The translations under genes and the position numbers were made by a program. 64,000 bases of DNA, from assembly GCF_000721235.1 (NCBI RefSeq), contig NZ_JOFH01000008.1, forward strand, positions 1 through 64,000. The letters run 5' to 3'. This stretch comes from Streptomyces olivaceus (GTDB lineage Bacteria > Actinomycetota > Actinomycetes > Streptomycetales > Streptomycetaceae). Positions 16,974-27,268 of this stretch are shown one piece after another (the first letter of the stretch is position 1; every line of letters begins with the position of its first letter). Below the pieces are notes generated by a model that saw nothing but the letters and a program-made list of their open reading frames with translations, was not told the origin of the DNA and made no database searches.

Positions 16974-17092
16974 TGTGGTGGTTCTCCTGTCGGAACTGCG
17001 ACGAGGGCCTCCTGTGGGAGAGGGCCTCTTACGACGGCGGGCCGGGGACGGCCCATGGCCCTCCCCGGCCCGCGCCGGTGCTGCGTTTGGCG

Positions 17093-17332
17093 TCAGCGGA
17101 CGTGGTCCACGTCGACGAGGTCGACGCGGACACCACGGCCGCCGATGGCGCCCACGACGGTACGCAGAGCGCGTGCGGTGCGGCCGTTGCGGCCGATCAC
17201 CTTGCCGAGGTCGTCGGGGTGGACCCGGACCTCGAGCACACGCCCGCGACGCAGGTCGCGCGAGGCGACCTGCACATCGTCAGGGTTGTCGACGATGCCC
17301 TTCACGAGGTGCTCGAGAGCCTCCTCGAGCAT
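17093..17332 (-). CDS. khpA: KH-domain RNA-binding protein KhpA
   Basis: 79 residues with a single KH fold; the [18 protein letters not shown] loop is the GxxG RNA-binding motif. Conserved next to rpsP in Gram-positives, where KhpA partners with KhpB (Jag/EloR) in post-transcriptional control. It begins 2 nt after the rpsP stop. Confidence 0.92.
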   Translation of the reverse strand: MLEEALEHLVKGIVDNPDDVQVASRDLRRGRVLEVRVHPDDLGKVIGRNGRTARALRTVVGAIGGRGVRVDLVDVDHVR

Positions 17333-17334
17333 GC

Positions 17335-17754
17335 TCAGGCCTCGGACGAAGAGGACTCAGCGGCGGCCTCGTCCTTCTTGTCGGCCTTCTTCTTCTGGGT
17401 GATCGCCTCACCCTTGCCCTCGTCCTCGCCGCCGACGGCGTCGAAGGACGGGCGGGCCGCCTTCTCGGCCGGCTGCAGCAGCGGAGCCGGGGCGGGCTCG
17501 CCCTTGAACTTCTGCCAGTCGCCGGTCTTCTTCAGGATGGCGAGCACGGGCTCGGTCGGCTGGGCGCCGACCCGGAGCCAGTACGCGACACGGTCCGCGT
17601 CGACCTCCATCACCGACGGGTTGTACGTCGGGTGGTACTTGCCGATCTCCTCGATGGCCCGGCCGTCACGGCGGGTACGGGAGTCGGCGACGACGATGCG
17701 GTAGTGAGGCGAACGGATCTTGCCCAGACGCTTCAGCTTGATCTTGACTGCCAC
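17335..17754 (-). CDS. rpsP: 30S ribosomal protein S16
   Basis: 139 residues from GTG 17754 ([20 protein letters not shown]), with a GGAGA 10 nt upstream. The conserved S16 core ([35 protein letters not shown]) is followed by an actinobacterial lysine/alanine/glutamate-rich C-terminal extension of about 55 residues. First gene of the rpsP-khpA-rimM-trmD operon. Confidence 0.97.
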   Translation of the reverse strand: MAVKIKLKRLGKIRSPHYRIVVADSRTRRDGRAIEEIGKYHPTYNPSVMEVDADRVAYWLRVGAQPTEPVLAILKKTGDWQKFKGEPAPAPLLQPAEKAARPSFDAVGGEDEGKGEAITQKKKADKKDEAAAESSSSEA

Positions 17755-17925
17755 GGGAGTGGGTTCTCCTGGTTTTGACGTGATTGGGCACGGCGAGAGA
17801 GCCGCGTGGGGTTGCGGTACCCGAGTGCCCGATGGACGCGTCAGCCGGAGGAGAGAGGGGTCCTGTGCGACTGTCGAGTACAGCTGGCCATTGTGCCACA
17901 CGCGGTCGGGGCCGAATGACCGAGG

Positions 17926-17980
17926 GCACCGGGCCCGCCCTCGGGGCGGACGGCGGAGCCTCGACGACGGGGCCCGGTGC
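17926..17980 (-). terminator. Hairpin downstream of the SprT-like gene
   Basis: GCACCGGGCCC (17926-17936) pairs perfectly with GGGCCCGGTGC (17970-17980) across a 33-nt loop, between the SprT-like gene and the rpsP promoter region. There is no T-tract, as is common in Streptomyces. Confidence 0.55.
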
Positions 17981-18033
17981 TGGTGCGGTGCTGTGGTCCG
18001 GTACTGGTCAGGCTGCCACGAGCAGCCGGGCCG

Positions 18034-18630
18034 TCAGCTCATCCCGGCGCCGACCACCTCCGGGATCCGGAACGGCTTGCCGCAGCCGCCGCACATGATC
18101 GGGGCCTGGGCCAGCACCGACGGAACGACCCGCACGTTGCGCCCGCAGTCGCAGACGGCCTTCACGCGCACCCCTCCTCCGGAGGAGCCGTGCCGGGCGG
18201 CCGGGCCGCGGAAGCTGCGGGCCGAGTCGGTCGCGGTGGCGGCGGTGTGGGCCTTCAGCGCGCGCTGGAGGTGTTCGATCGTCGGGCGGTACCGGCGCTT
18301 CGCCTCGGGGGTGAGGGCGACCAGCGAGAAGCCGCTGCTGGGATGCGGCTCCTCGGGGTGGTCGAGGCCCAACTCCTCGGCGATCGCGAGGAACCGACGG
18401 TTGTGATAGCGCCCCGCGCGGGAGGTGTCGCGTACTCCGCGCGCGGCGGCGATGCCGTGGACTGCCTCATGGAGCAGTCGTTCGAAGGAGAGCTCGTGCC
18501 CGCAGGCGGACGACGACTCTCCGATCAGGGACTCGGGCGCGGCAAGATCGGGCAGCTCGGTGTGGTGCCGCTGAATGTCGGCCCACGCCTGCGCCAGCTC
18601 TGCGGCGAGAACAGGTGGTGTCGTGCTCAC
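18034..18630 (-). CDS. SprT-like putative zinc metallopeptidase with C-terminal zinc ribbon
   Basis: 198 residues. SFERLLHEAVHGIAAARGV gives an HExxH motif, followed by GRYHNRRFLAIAEELGL, the third-ligand region of SprT-like proteins. The C-terminus has CDCGRNVRVV ... CGGCGKPF, a four-cysteine zinc ribbon. Eukaryotic SprT/Spartan proteases digest DNA-protein crosslinks; bacterial members are uncharacterised. I know no experimental role in Streptomyces. It is divergent from the methyltransferase gene across a 668-bp region. Confidence 0.7.
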   Translation of the reverse strand: MSTTPPVLAAELAQAWADIQRHHTELPDLAAPESLIGESSSACGHELSFERLLHEAVHGIAAARGVRDTSRAGRYHNRRFLAIAEELGLDHPEEPHPSSGFSLVALTPEAKRRYRPTIEHLQRALKAHTAATATDSARSFRGPAARHGSSGGGVRVKAVCDCGRNVRVVPSVLAQAPIMCGGCGKPFRIPEVVGAGMS

Positions 18631-19298
18631 GTAATGACAACGAGCCGGAGTACCCCTGTGTTCCTATTCCGGGGCATCCCAAATAATTTGCACGTACCAG
18701 TCAGTTGCCCCTGATGCGTCCCGACGAGGGCGGGTGCGCTGATCTGCGGAGAAGCCTCACAGCTCGTACCAAGCTGGTGCGTAGCCTGACGTACGCCCCG
18801 GCGTGCACTGGGTGTCCACGCGCCGGGGCAAGCGGGACGCGGGGGCGCGCAAGGGGCGTTTCGGCCGCGGTCGCGCGGGAGGCCGGCCGCCCGGCCGGAC
18901 GTGCCGGCTGACGCGACGTTACCCGGTGGACCCCCGGCGTGCGGCACCACCCTGCCGCCCGCCGTGTCGGCCCTCCGCGCGGTGGCCGACCGGGCACGCC
19001 GCCCTTGGCCGGAACCGTTCCGCCGGCCGGGCGGCCATGCGCAGTCGTCGCCGACGGCACCATCAGGCCAACCGGCCCGGGACGCGCAAGGGTGCGACCG
19101 GGGTGCCCGGCGGTCGGGCCGCGTTACCGGCAGGTGAAATCTCGCCACGGACGGGGAGGTCGGACAAACCGGCTCCCTCTACCACTGGACGCCACGGCGA
19201 GCCCGGAGTTTCCTGGCATACGGGGGGAGTGCGAGCGCACTGCACGGGGGCCATGGAATCGGGCACGGCGGCAGAACTCGGCGATTGGGGCGCTTCCT
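18631..19298. other. 668-bp intergenic region, no gene found
   Basis: Lies between two divergent starts. I find no convincing coding frame, although GC-biased frames are open on both strands, and no RNA gene. There are GC-rich hairpins such as GGCCGGCCGCCCGGCC near 18882-18897. The short AT-richer stretch at 18630-18700 probably holds the promoter of the SprT-like gene. Confidence 0.5.
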
Positions 19299-20234
19299 AT
19301 GACACCTACGCTCGTGCGGCAGCACACACCTCACGCGGGGGCGGCCCCCCACGTGGACCTGCGGGCACGCGCGCGTGACTGGTCCGAGATCCAGGAACGG
19401 ATGCTCGTACCGCTCTACGAGGCCGTCTACGAGCGCCTCGACCTGGGCGACGGCACCCGGATGCTGGGCCTGGAGTGCGGTTCCGGCCTGGCCCTGCTGA
19501 TGGCCGCCGCGCGCGGCGCCACGGTGACCGGCGTGGACTCCCGCTCACCGGAACTCCTGACCCTCGCCCGGCGACGACTGCCGTCCCGGACACCCGGAGC
19601 TCCCGGCACGCCCGAGGTCCCTCCCGGCACGCCCGGGATCCCGGAGGGCCCGCGACCGCACGGCGCGCGGGGCACCGGCACGCGGGGCGGCACCGCACGG
19701 ATCGTCGAGGGCTCGCCCGGGGACGCCATGGACCCGTCGGCACCGGCCTTCACCCTGGTGACCGCCTTCGAACCCATCGGATGCCTCGCGGGCGACTCGG
19801 ACGGCCTGGGCGCACTGCTCGACGGGGCGGCGCCGCTCGCCGCCCGGGGAGCGGCCGTGGTGCTCGCCGGCTGGGGCCCGCCCGAGCGGTGTGCCACGAC
19901 GTCGGTGCTGCGGGTGGCGACCCGGCTCGCGGACCCGCTGCGCAGCGCAGGCAGCTGGCGTCCCGCCCTGCGCGACGACCTGGAGGAGGTCGCCCGGCGG
20001 ACCCGGCTCCGGCCCGACGGCTCGGGACGGGTGGCCTGCCCCTTCGGCTACGCGGACGCCCGCAGCGCGGCGCGCGGACTGCTGTCGACGGGACTGTTCG
20101 ACGCGGCGATCGCGGCCGCCGGGCAGGAGCAGGTCGACAAGGAACTGGCGGAGGCCCTTCATCCGTACCGGCGACCGGACGGCACCGTGTGGATGCCGAA
20201 CGTGTTCCGCTACCTCATCGCCCGGATTCCCTGA
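19299..20234 (+). CDS. SAM-dependent methyltransferase-like protein
   Basis: 311 residues from ATG 19299. DWSEIQERMLVPLYEAVYER leads into RMLGLECGSGLALLMAAARG (motif I, the GxGxG-like SAM loop) and VTGVDSRSPELL (acidic motif II). A Pro/Gly-rich low-complexity stretch (PGAPGTPEVPPGTPG) interrupts the fold at about residues 100-125. The C-terminal half resembles the lid of small-molecule methyltransferases. The substrate is unknown. Upstream in-frame sequence is open but lacks family similarity and a ribosome-binding site. Confidence 0.75.
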   Translation: MTPTLVRQHTPHAGAAPHVDLRARARDWSEIQERMLVPLYEAVYERLDLGDGTRMLGLECGSGLALLMAAARGATVTGVDSRSPELLTLARRRLPSRTPGAPGTPEVPPGTPGIPEGPRPHGARGTGTRGGTARIVEGSPGDAMDPSAPAFTLVTAFEPIGCLAGDSDGLGALLDGAAPLAARGAAVVLAGWGPPERCATTSVLRVATRLADPLRSAGSWRPALRDDLEEVARRTRLRPDGSGRVACPFGYADARSAARGLLSTGLFDAAIAAAGQEQVDKELAEALHPYRRPDGTVWMPNVFRYLIARIP

Positions 20235-20370
20235 GTGATCGCTCCGACGCAGATGTGAACGATGTGAAGAAGCGGGTCCGGAGCATATTCCGTTTCCCCT
20301 GGTGGATCATGCCCCTCTAGGGTGATCCACCGTTCGGGGGAAACCCACATCTGCATATCAGGAGCCTGTA

Positions 20371-20982
20371 GTGCCGCACCACAAGACCGCACTGCGCCTC
20401 GCCGCGCCCGTCGCCGTCCTCGCCCTGGCCCTCACCGCCTGCGACGGCGGGGACGACGAGAGCGACACCGGCGCCGACGCCAAGAGCCCGGCCACCGCCG
20501 AGGCGTCGCCGTCGCCCTCCGAGGCCGCCTCGGGCGGTGAGCTGGCCGAGGGCGAGAGCGCGACCGGCAAGGTCGCGGAGGACCCCGGCGAGGTCACCTT
20601 CGACGTCGTGGCGCAGAAGGTCGACGTCGGCACCGAGGCGGAGGCCGCGAAGACGGTGGCCGACGCCGCGGACGCCAAGGGCAAGGTGCTGGCCACCGCG
20701 TACCTCAAGTACACGCACAAGAGCGGACCGGCCCTGACCGAGAACTCCGACGTGCACGACGGCGCGACGGTCTTCGCCGACGGGCAGCGCGGCGGCGTCC
20801 TCATCGGCGCCTCCGAGGACGCGGCGGGCTGCGAGGACCCCTACGACGTCGAGAGCTGGAAGCAGGGCGAGAGCCACGTCTTCTGCGAGACCTACGTGAT
20901 CCCCTCCGGCGCGTCGAGCGTGGAGGTCCACTGGTCGGAGGAGGACGGCGACCCTTACATCTGGAAGTTCGCCCAGAAGTAG
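20371..20982 (+). CDS. Secreted lipoprotein of unknown function
   Basis: 203 residues from GTG 20371, with AGGAG well placed upstream. A signal peptide (KTALRLAAPVAVLALALTAC) ends in a lipobox LTAC, predicting lipidation at that cysteine and display on the outer membrane leaflet. A serine/alanine-rich linker (about 25-65) precedes a compact domain with two cysteines (CEDPYDVESW, HVFCETYVIP) that could form a disulfide. I do not recognise the domain. It stands alone and is convergent with ffh. Confidence 0.8.
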   Translation: MPHHKTALRLAAPVAVLALALTACDGGDDESDTGADAKSPATAEASPSPSEAASGGELAEGESATGKVAEDPGEVTFDVVAQKVDVGTEAEAAKTVADAADAKGKVLATAYLKYTHKSGPALTENSDVHDGATVFADGQRGGVLIGASEDAAGCEDPYDVESWKQGESHVFCETYVIPSGASSVEVHWSEEDGDPYIWKFAQK

Positions 20983-21015
20983 TCGCTGAGCAGGACGACC
21001 AGCAGCGGAGTCACC

Positions 21016-21060
21016 CTCCGTACAGCCGTGCGGGTATCCGGCCGTCGCGGCTGTACGGAG
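21016..21060. terminator. Bidirectional terminator between the lipoprotein gene and ffh
   Basis: CTCCGTACAGCCG (21016-21028) and CGGCTGTACGGAG (21048-21060) form a perfect 13-bp stem between two convergent genes. Confidence 0.85.
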
Positions 21061-21067
21061 CGGGCCG

Positions 21068-22618
21068 TCAGCCCATGAACTTCTTGAACTCCTCCGGCAG
21101 TTCGAAGTCCTGACCGCCCTGCTGCGGCAGACCGAGGGCGCCTCCGCCCTGCGCGGCGGCGGCCCGGCGGGCGGCCTCCTCCTGCTCCTGCTGCTTGCGC
21201 TTCATCGGGTTGCCGGAACGCTGCTTGCCCTTGGCCTTCTTCTGCTGCTTCTTCTGCCGGCCGGGCCCGCCGCCCATGCCCGGCATCCCCGGCATCCCGG
21301 GCATGCCGCCGCCCTGGGCCATGCGGGACATCATCTTGCGAGCCTCGAAGAACCGCTCGATCAGGTTCTTCACCGCGCTGACGTCGACACCGGAGCCCTT
21401 GGCGATCCGGGCGCGGCGCGAGCCGTTGATGATCGTGGGCTCCTGGCGCTCCCCCGGGGTCATCGACTTGATGATGGCGGCCGTGCGGTCGACGTCGCGC
21501 TCGTCGAGGTTGTTGATCTGGTCCTTCATCTGCCCCATGCCGGGCAGCATGCCGAGCAGCTTGGAGATGCTGCCCATCTTCCTGACCTGCTCCATCTGGG
21601 CCAGGAAGTCGTCCAGGGTGAAGTCCTGGCCCTTCTTGGACGCCAGCTTGGAGGCCATTTTCTCGGCCTCTTCCTGGCTGAACGTCTTCTCCGCCTGCTC
21701 GATCAGGGTGAGCAGGTCACCCATGTCGAGGATGCGGGAGGCCATCCGGTCCGGGTGGAAGGCGTCGAAGTCCTCGAGCTTCTCGCCGTTCGACGCGAAC
21801 ATGATGGGCTTGCCGGTCACCGAGGCGATCGACAGGGCCGCACCGCCGCGGGCGTCGCCGTCGAGCTTGGACAGCACCACGCCGTCGAAGCCGACGCCGT
21901 CGCGGAAGGCCTCCGCGGTGTTGACCGCGTCCTGGCCGATCATCGCGTCGACGACGAAGAGGACCTCGTCGGGGCTGACGGCGTCGCGGATGTCCGCGGC
22001 CTGCTGCATCAGCTCCTGGTCGATGCCCAGGCGGCCGGCGGTGTCGACGATGACCAGGTCGTGGACCTTGGTCCTGGCGAACTCGATGGAGTCCTTGGCG
22101 ACCTTGACCGGGTCGCCGACGCCGTTGCCCGGCTCGGGCGCGTAGACCGCGACGCCGGCGCGCTCGGCGACGACGCTGAGCTGGTTGACGGCGTTGGGGC
22201 GCTGGAGGTCGCAGGCCACCAGGAGCGGCGAGTGGCCCTGCTCCTTGAGCCAGCGGCCCAGCTTGCCCGCGAGCGTGGTCTTGCCCGCACCCTGGAGACC
22301 GGCCAGCATGATCACGGTCGGCGGCTGCTTGGCGAAGCGCAGGCGGCGGGTCTCGCCGCCGAGGATGCCGACCAGTTCCTCGTTGACGACTTTGAGGACC
22401 TGCTGGGCCGGGTTGAGCGCCTTGGAGACCTCGGCGCCCATGGAGCGTTCCTTGACCTTCTTGATGAAGGCGCGGACGACAGGCAGGGCCACGTCGGCTT
22501 CGAGCAGCGCGATGCGGATCTCGCGGGCCGTGGCGTCGATGTCCGCCTCGGACAACCGGCCCTTGCCGCGGAGGTTCTTGAAAGTCGCGCTGAGGCGGTC
22601 GGAGAGGGTATCGAACAC
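21068..22618 (-). CDS. ffh: Signal recognition particle protein Ffh
   Basis: 516 residues from GTG 22618 (MFDTLSDRLSATFKNLRGKG). The NG GTPase domain has GLQGAGKTTLAGKLGRW (G1), DLQRPNAVNQL (G2), VDTAGRLGIDQELMQQ (G3) and LSKLDGDARGGAALS (G4/G5). The methionine-rich M domain with MTPGERQEPTIINGSRRARI binds 4.5S RNA and signal sequences, and the tail is rich in GMPGMPGM repeats. It delivers nascent membrane proteins to FtsY (30106-31314). The frame is open upstream, but the family begins at the chosen GTG. Confidence 0.97.
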   Translation of the reverse strand: MFDTLSDRLSATFKNLRGKGRLSEADIDATAREIRIALLEADVALPVVRAFIKKVKERSMGAEVSKALNPAQQVLKVVNEELVGILGGETRRLRFAKQPPTVIMLAGLQGAGKTTLAGKLGRWLKEQGHSPLLVACDLQRPNAVNQLSVVAERAGVAVYAPEPGNGVGDPVKVAKDSIEFARTKVHDLVIVDTAGRLGIDQELMQQAADIRDAVSPDEVLFVVDAMIGQDAVNTAEAFRDGVGFDGVVLSKLDGDARGGAALSIASVTGKPIMFASNGEKLEDFDAFHPDRMASRILDMGDLLTLIEQAEKTFSQEEAEKMASKLASKKGQDFTLDDFLAQMEQVRKMGSISKLLGMLPGMGQMKDQINNLDERDVDRTAAIIKSMTPGERQEPTIINGSRRARIAKGSGVDVSAVKNLIERFFEARKMMSRMAQGGGMPGMPGMPGMGGGPGRQKKQQKKAKGKQRSGNPMKRKQQEQEEAARRAAAAQGGGALGLPQQGGQDFELPEEFKKFMG

Positions 22619-22689
22619 GGCGGCGTAGGTCCTCGCGTCGGCGTCGGGTGGGTCGCCCTCCAGGGTATCGGGCCCGGCAAGCAAATCGT

Positions 22690-22717
22690 CCCTGCCCGCC
22701 GCAAAGGACGGGCAGGG
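22690..22717 (-). terminator. Terminator after glnD
   Basis: CCCTGCCCG (22690-22698) pairs with CGGGCAGGG (22709-22717) across a 10-nt loop, 20 nt past the glnD stop, separating the nitrogen operon from ffh. Confidence 0.75.
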
Positions 22718-22736
22718 CCCGACAGACCCCGCGAGG

Positions 22737-25184
22737 TCACCCCCGCAGTGACTCCTCCAGCTCCCGGGCCACGGCCGCCGCCTTGTCGTCCGGCAGCGGT
22801 GCCCTCGCCTCCTGGGTCACGTAGAACGCGTCCACCGCGTTCGCCCCCAGCGTGCTGACGTGCGCGCTGCGCACCCGCACCCCGGAAGCCTCCAGCGCCC
22901 GTCCGATGCGGAACAGCAGCCCCGGCGCGTCCTGGGCGCGGACCTCGATCACCGTGGCCAGCCGGGAGGCGGCCGGGGCGACGCGCACGCGTGGCGGGGG
23001 TGGTGCCACTCCCCGGCGCCGGGGGTGCGCGGCGTCCCGCTCGGCGAGCCGGGCGGCGATGTCCAGGGTGCCGTCCAGGGCCCTGACCAGGTCGGCCCGC
23101 AGCCGGGCGGCCTGCGGAAGGGAGCCGTACTCGGCGGCGACCCGCCAGTCCAGGAGCAGGACGGAACCCTCGACGCCGTCCGGCAGCGGCAGGGACCGCA
23201 GCTCGGCGGTGCGGACGGTCAGCCGGTGCGTCGCCAGGACCCCGGCGACCGCGGGGAGCACACCCTCCTGGTCGGGTACGGCGATCAGCAGCTCCACGCC
23301 GAGCGGCTCGGGACCGGCCGCACCCGGGGGCTCGGCCGCCGGTTCGGTCCGGGCCCGCAGCGCCAGGACCGGCCCGCCCGTGCGGAAGGCCTCGACGGCG
23401 AGCCGCTCCTGCTCGGCGGTGGGCGCGGCGGCCGCGGGTTCCTCCGGCTCGTCTCCCGCCAGCACCGCCGCGACGCGTTTCACCAGGTCGGCGACGAGGG
23501 AGCCGCGCCAGGACGACCAGGCGGCCGGCCCGGTGGCCAGCGCGTCCGCCTCGGTCAGGGCGTGCAGCAGTTCCAGGGTGTGCTCGGAGCCGACCGCGTC
23601 GGCGACCGCGCGCACGGTGGCCGGGTCGTCGAGGTCGCGCCGGGTGGCGGTCTCGACGAGCAGCAGGTGATGGCGTACGAGGGTGGCGAGGACGGCGACG
23701 TCCGCGGGGGCGAAGCCGATCCGGGCGGCCACGTCCCGGGCGATGGTCTCGCCGGCCACCGAGTGGTCGCCGGGCCAGCCCTTGCCGATGTCGTGCAGCA
23801 GCGCGGCGACCAGGAGCAGGTCGGGGCGGTGCACGCGGCGGGTGAGGCCCGCGGCGCGGACGGCGGTCTCGATCAGGTGCCGGTCGACGGTCCACAGGTG
23901 CACGGCGTTGCGCTGCGGGCGGCAGCGGACCCGCTCCCAGTCGGGCAGGAGCCGGGTGACCAGGCCCTCGGCCTCCAGCGCCTCCCAGACCTGCACCGTG
24001 GGCCGGCCCGCGCCGAGGAGGGTCACCAGCTGCTCCCGCGCCTCGGCGGGCCAGGGGGTGGGCAGGGGGCGCGCGGTGGCCGACAGGTGCCGTACGGCGT
24101 GCAGGGAGAGCGGGAGTCCGGCCTGTGCGGCGGCGGCCGCGGCCCGCAGGGGCAGGACGGGGTCGCGTTCGGGGCGCGCGGTGCGGGCGAGGACCGCCTC
24201 GCCGTCCTGCTCGACGACGCCCTCGGCGAGCGGGGTGCGCTCGACGACGCGTTTCCCGCCGTTCATCATGGCGCGCAGTCGCGGCCGTACGGAGCGTGCG
24301 CGCAGGACGCGCCCGACCTCGCGCCAGGTGACGTCGCCCGCGTAGGAGATGACGCGGGCGGCCTCGTAGACCTGCCGCAGCAGCGCGTCGGCGTCCAGCA
24401 GGCCCAGTTCGGCGGCCACCTGGTCCTGCTCCTGCAGCGCGAGCCGGTCGGTGGCCCGGCCCGTCGCCAGGTGGAGCGCGTCGCGGACGTCGAGCAGTCG
24501 GCGCCGGGCGTCGGCGAGGCCGTCGCGCGGGGCGTCGGCCAGCCAGGAGGCGGCGACGGCGCGCAGGGCGGTGGCGTCGCGCAGGCCGCCCCGGGCCTCC
24601 TTGAGGTCGGGTTCGAGCAGGAAACGCAGCTCGCCCTGGCGCTCGGCCCGTTCGGCGCACAGGTCGCGCAGTTCGGGGAGGCGTCCGGCGGCCTGGTTGC
24701 GCCAGTCGGCGAGGACGGCGGTGCGCAGGGAGGCGGTGAGTGCGCGGTCGCCGGCGAGGTGGCGGGCGTCCAGGAGGCCGAGGTGGACCTTCAGGTCCTC
24801 GCCGGCCGTCCTGCGGGCCTGTGCCGGGGTGCGGACGGAGTGGTCGAGGTCGAGGCCGAGGTCCCAGACGGGGTACCAGAGGCGGTCGGCGAGGGCGGCG
24901 ACGGCCTTGGCGTCGCTCCCGTCGTGCAGCAGGAGCAGGTCCAGGTCGCTGCGCGGGGACAGCTCGCCGCGCCCGTAGCCGCCCACGGCGACGAGGGAGG
25001 CTCCGCCGCGCCCGGCGCCGCCCGCGTCGAAGAGGCCGGCCAGCCAGTCGTCCGTCAGCGCGGCGAGGGCGGCACGGCGCGGCGGCCCGGACCGCGCCCC
25101 CTCGGTGAGGAGGCGCAGCCGGGCCGCCGCGTAGCCGCCGGGTCCCGAGTCCTCTGCTTCGTGCGTCACTTCCGTACTCGTCAC
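22737..25184 (-). CDS. glnD: PII uridylyl/adenylyltransferase GlnD
   Basis: 815 residues. The nucleotidyltransferase domain has VGGYGRGELSPRSDLDLLLL (Gly and Asp-x-Asp metal site), the HD domain has LLLVAALLHDIGKGWPGDHS, and two ACT-type regulatory domains follow (LIAVPDQEGVLPAVAGVLA and VIEVRAQDAPGLLFRIGRA). It modifies and demodifies PII according to nitrogen status. In Streptomyces the modification is adenylylation of Tyr51 rather than uridylylation. Third gene of the amtB-glnB-glnD operon, 88 nt after glnB. Confidence 0.95.
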   Translation of the reverse strand: MTSTEVTHEAEDSGPGGYAAARLRLLTEGARSGPPRRAALAALTDDWLAGLFDAGGAGRGGASLVAVGGYGRGELSPRSDLDLLLLHDGSDAKAVAALADRLWYPVWDLGLDLDHSVRTPAQARRTAGEDLKVHLGLLDARHLAGDRALTASLRTAVLADWRNQAAGRLPELRDLCAERAERQGELRFLLEPDLKEARGGLRDATALRAVAASWLADAPRDGLADARRRLLDVRDALHLATGRATDRLALQEQDQVAAELGLLDADALLRQVYEAARVISYAGDVTWREVGRVLRARSVRPRLRAMMNGGKRVVERTPLAEGVVEQDGEAVLARTARPERDPVLPLRAAAAAAQAGLPLSLHAVRHLSATARPLPTPWPAEAREQLVTLLGAGRPTVQVWEALEAEGLVTRLLPDWERVRCRPQRNAVHLWTVDRHLIETAVRAAGLTRRVHRPDLLLVAALLHDIGKGWPGDHSVAGETIARDVAARIGFAPADVAVLATLVRHHLLLVETATRRDLDDPATVRAVADAVGSEHTLELLHALTEADALATGPAAWSSWRGSLVADLVKRVAAVLAGDEPEEPAAAAPTAEQERLAVEAFRTGGPVLALRARTEPAAEPPGAAGPEPLGVELLIAVPDQEGVLPAVAGVLATHRLTVRTAELRSLPLPDGVEGSVLLLDWRVAAEYGSLPQAARLRADLVRALDGTLDIAARLAERDAAHPRRRGVAPPPPRVRVAPAASRLATVIEVRAQDAPGLLFRIGRALEASGVRVRSAHVSTLGANAVDAFYVTQEARAPLPDDKAAAVARELEESLRG

Positions 25185-25272
25185 CCGGCGACTCCTGTTC
25201 CGTTCCCGTGCCTCTCGGCCTCCTCGGCGCCGCCGCGGGGTTTCCCCGGCGTCGCTCCCGGAGGCCGTCGTC

Positions 25273-26954
<1,682 letters not shown>

Positions 26955-27268
26955 CGGCGTCTCCTCGTCGTTGGTACGGCCCCGTGCGGGCGAAGCCTGG
27001 GCGGGACTGAGGGGCGGGCCGGTTATGCGCCACGACATTGGCGCAGCGCGGTTTCCGCGGACGCCCCGCGTTGTTTCGCCGCCGTGACGAAGGCGCCGTG
27101 CGTGTTACGCGTGGGTGAACGGCCGGACACGGCCCCGCGCGGTGGTGGTCGCGGCGGGGCGGCCCGTACCGGGACGCGGACCGGCCGCGGCGGCCTCCTG
27201 ATGACCTGGCATGGGGGAGCCGAGTCGGGCAGTTCGGGAGGGCCGGCCGCGGCCGGGGTCGGTGGGTG
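26955..27268. other. 314-bp region between nsdA and amtB
   Basis: Contains the GlnR operator and the amtB promoter. The part nearer nsdA (27110-27260) is GC-rich with CCGCGG/GGCCG dyads and no clear gene; it probably holds transcription termination for nsdA. Confidence 0.5.
27051..27088 (-). promoter_or_regulatory. GlnR-type operator upstream of amtB
   Basis: Read on the minus strand: GTCAC (27088-27084), 6 bp, GAAAC (27077-27073), 6 bp, GGGCG (27066-27062), 6 bp, GAAAC (27055-27051). This matches the Streptomyces GlnR consensus gTnAc-n6-GaAAc-n6-gTnAc-n6-GaAAc in spacing and in three of four half-sites. It lies about 100 bp before the amtB start, consistent with activation of amtB-glnB-glnD under nitrogen limitation. 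Confidence 0.8.

Noticed and set aside
18939..19298. N-terminal extension of the methyltransferase gene
   Set aside because: Open but arginine-rich and without family similarity; the protein fold begins after ATG 19299.
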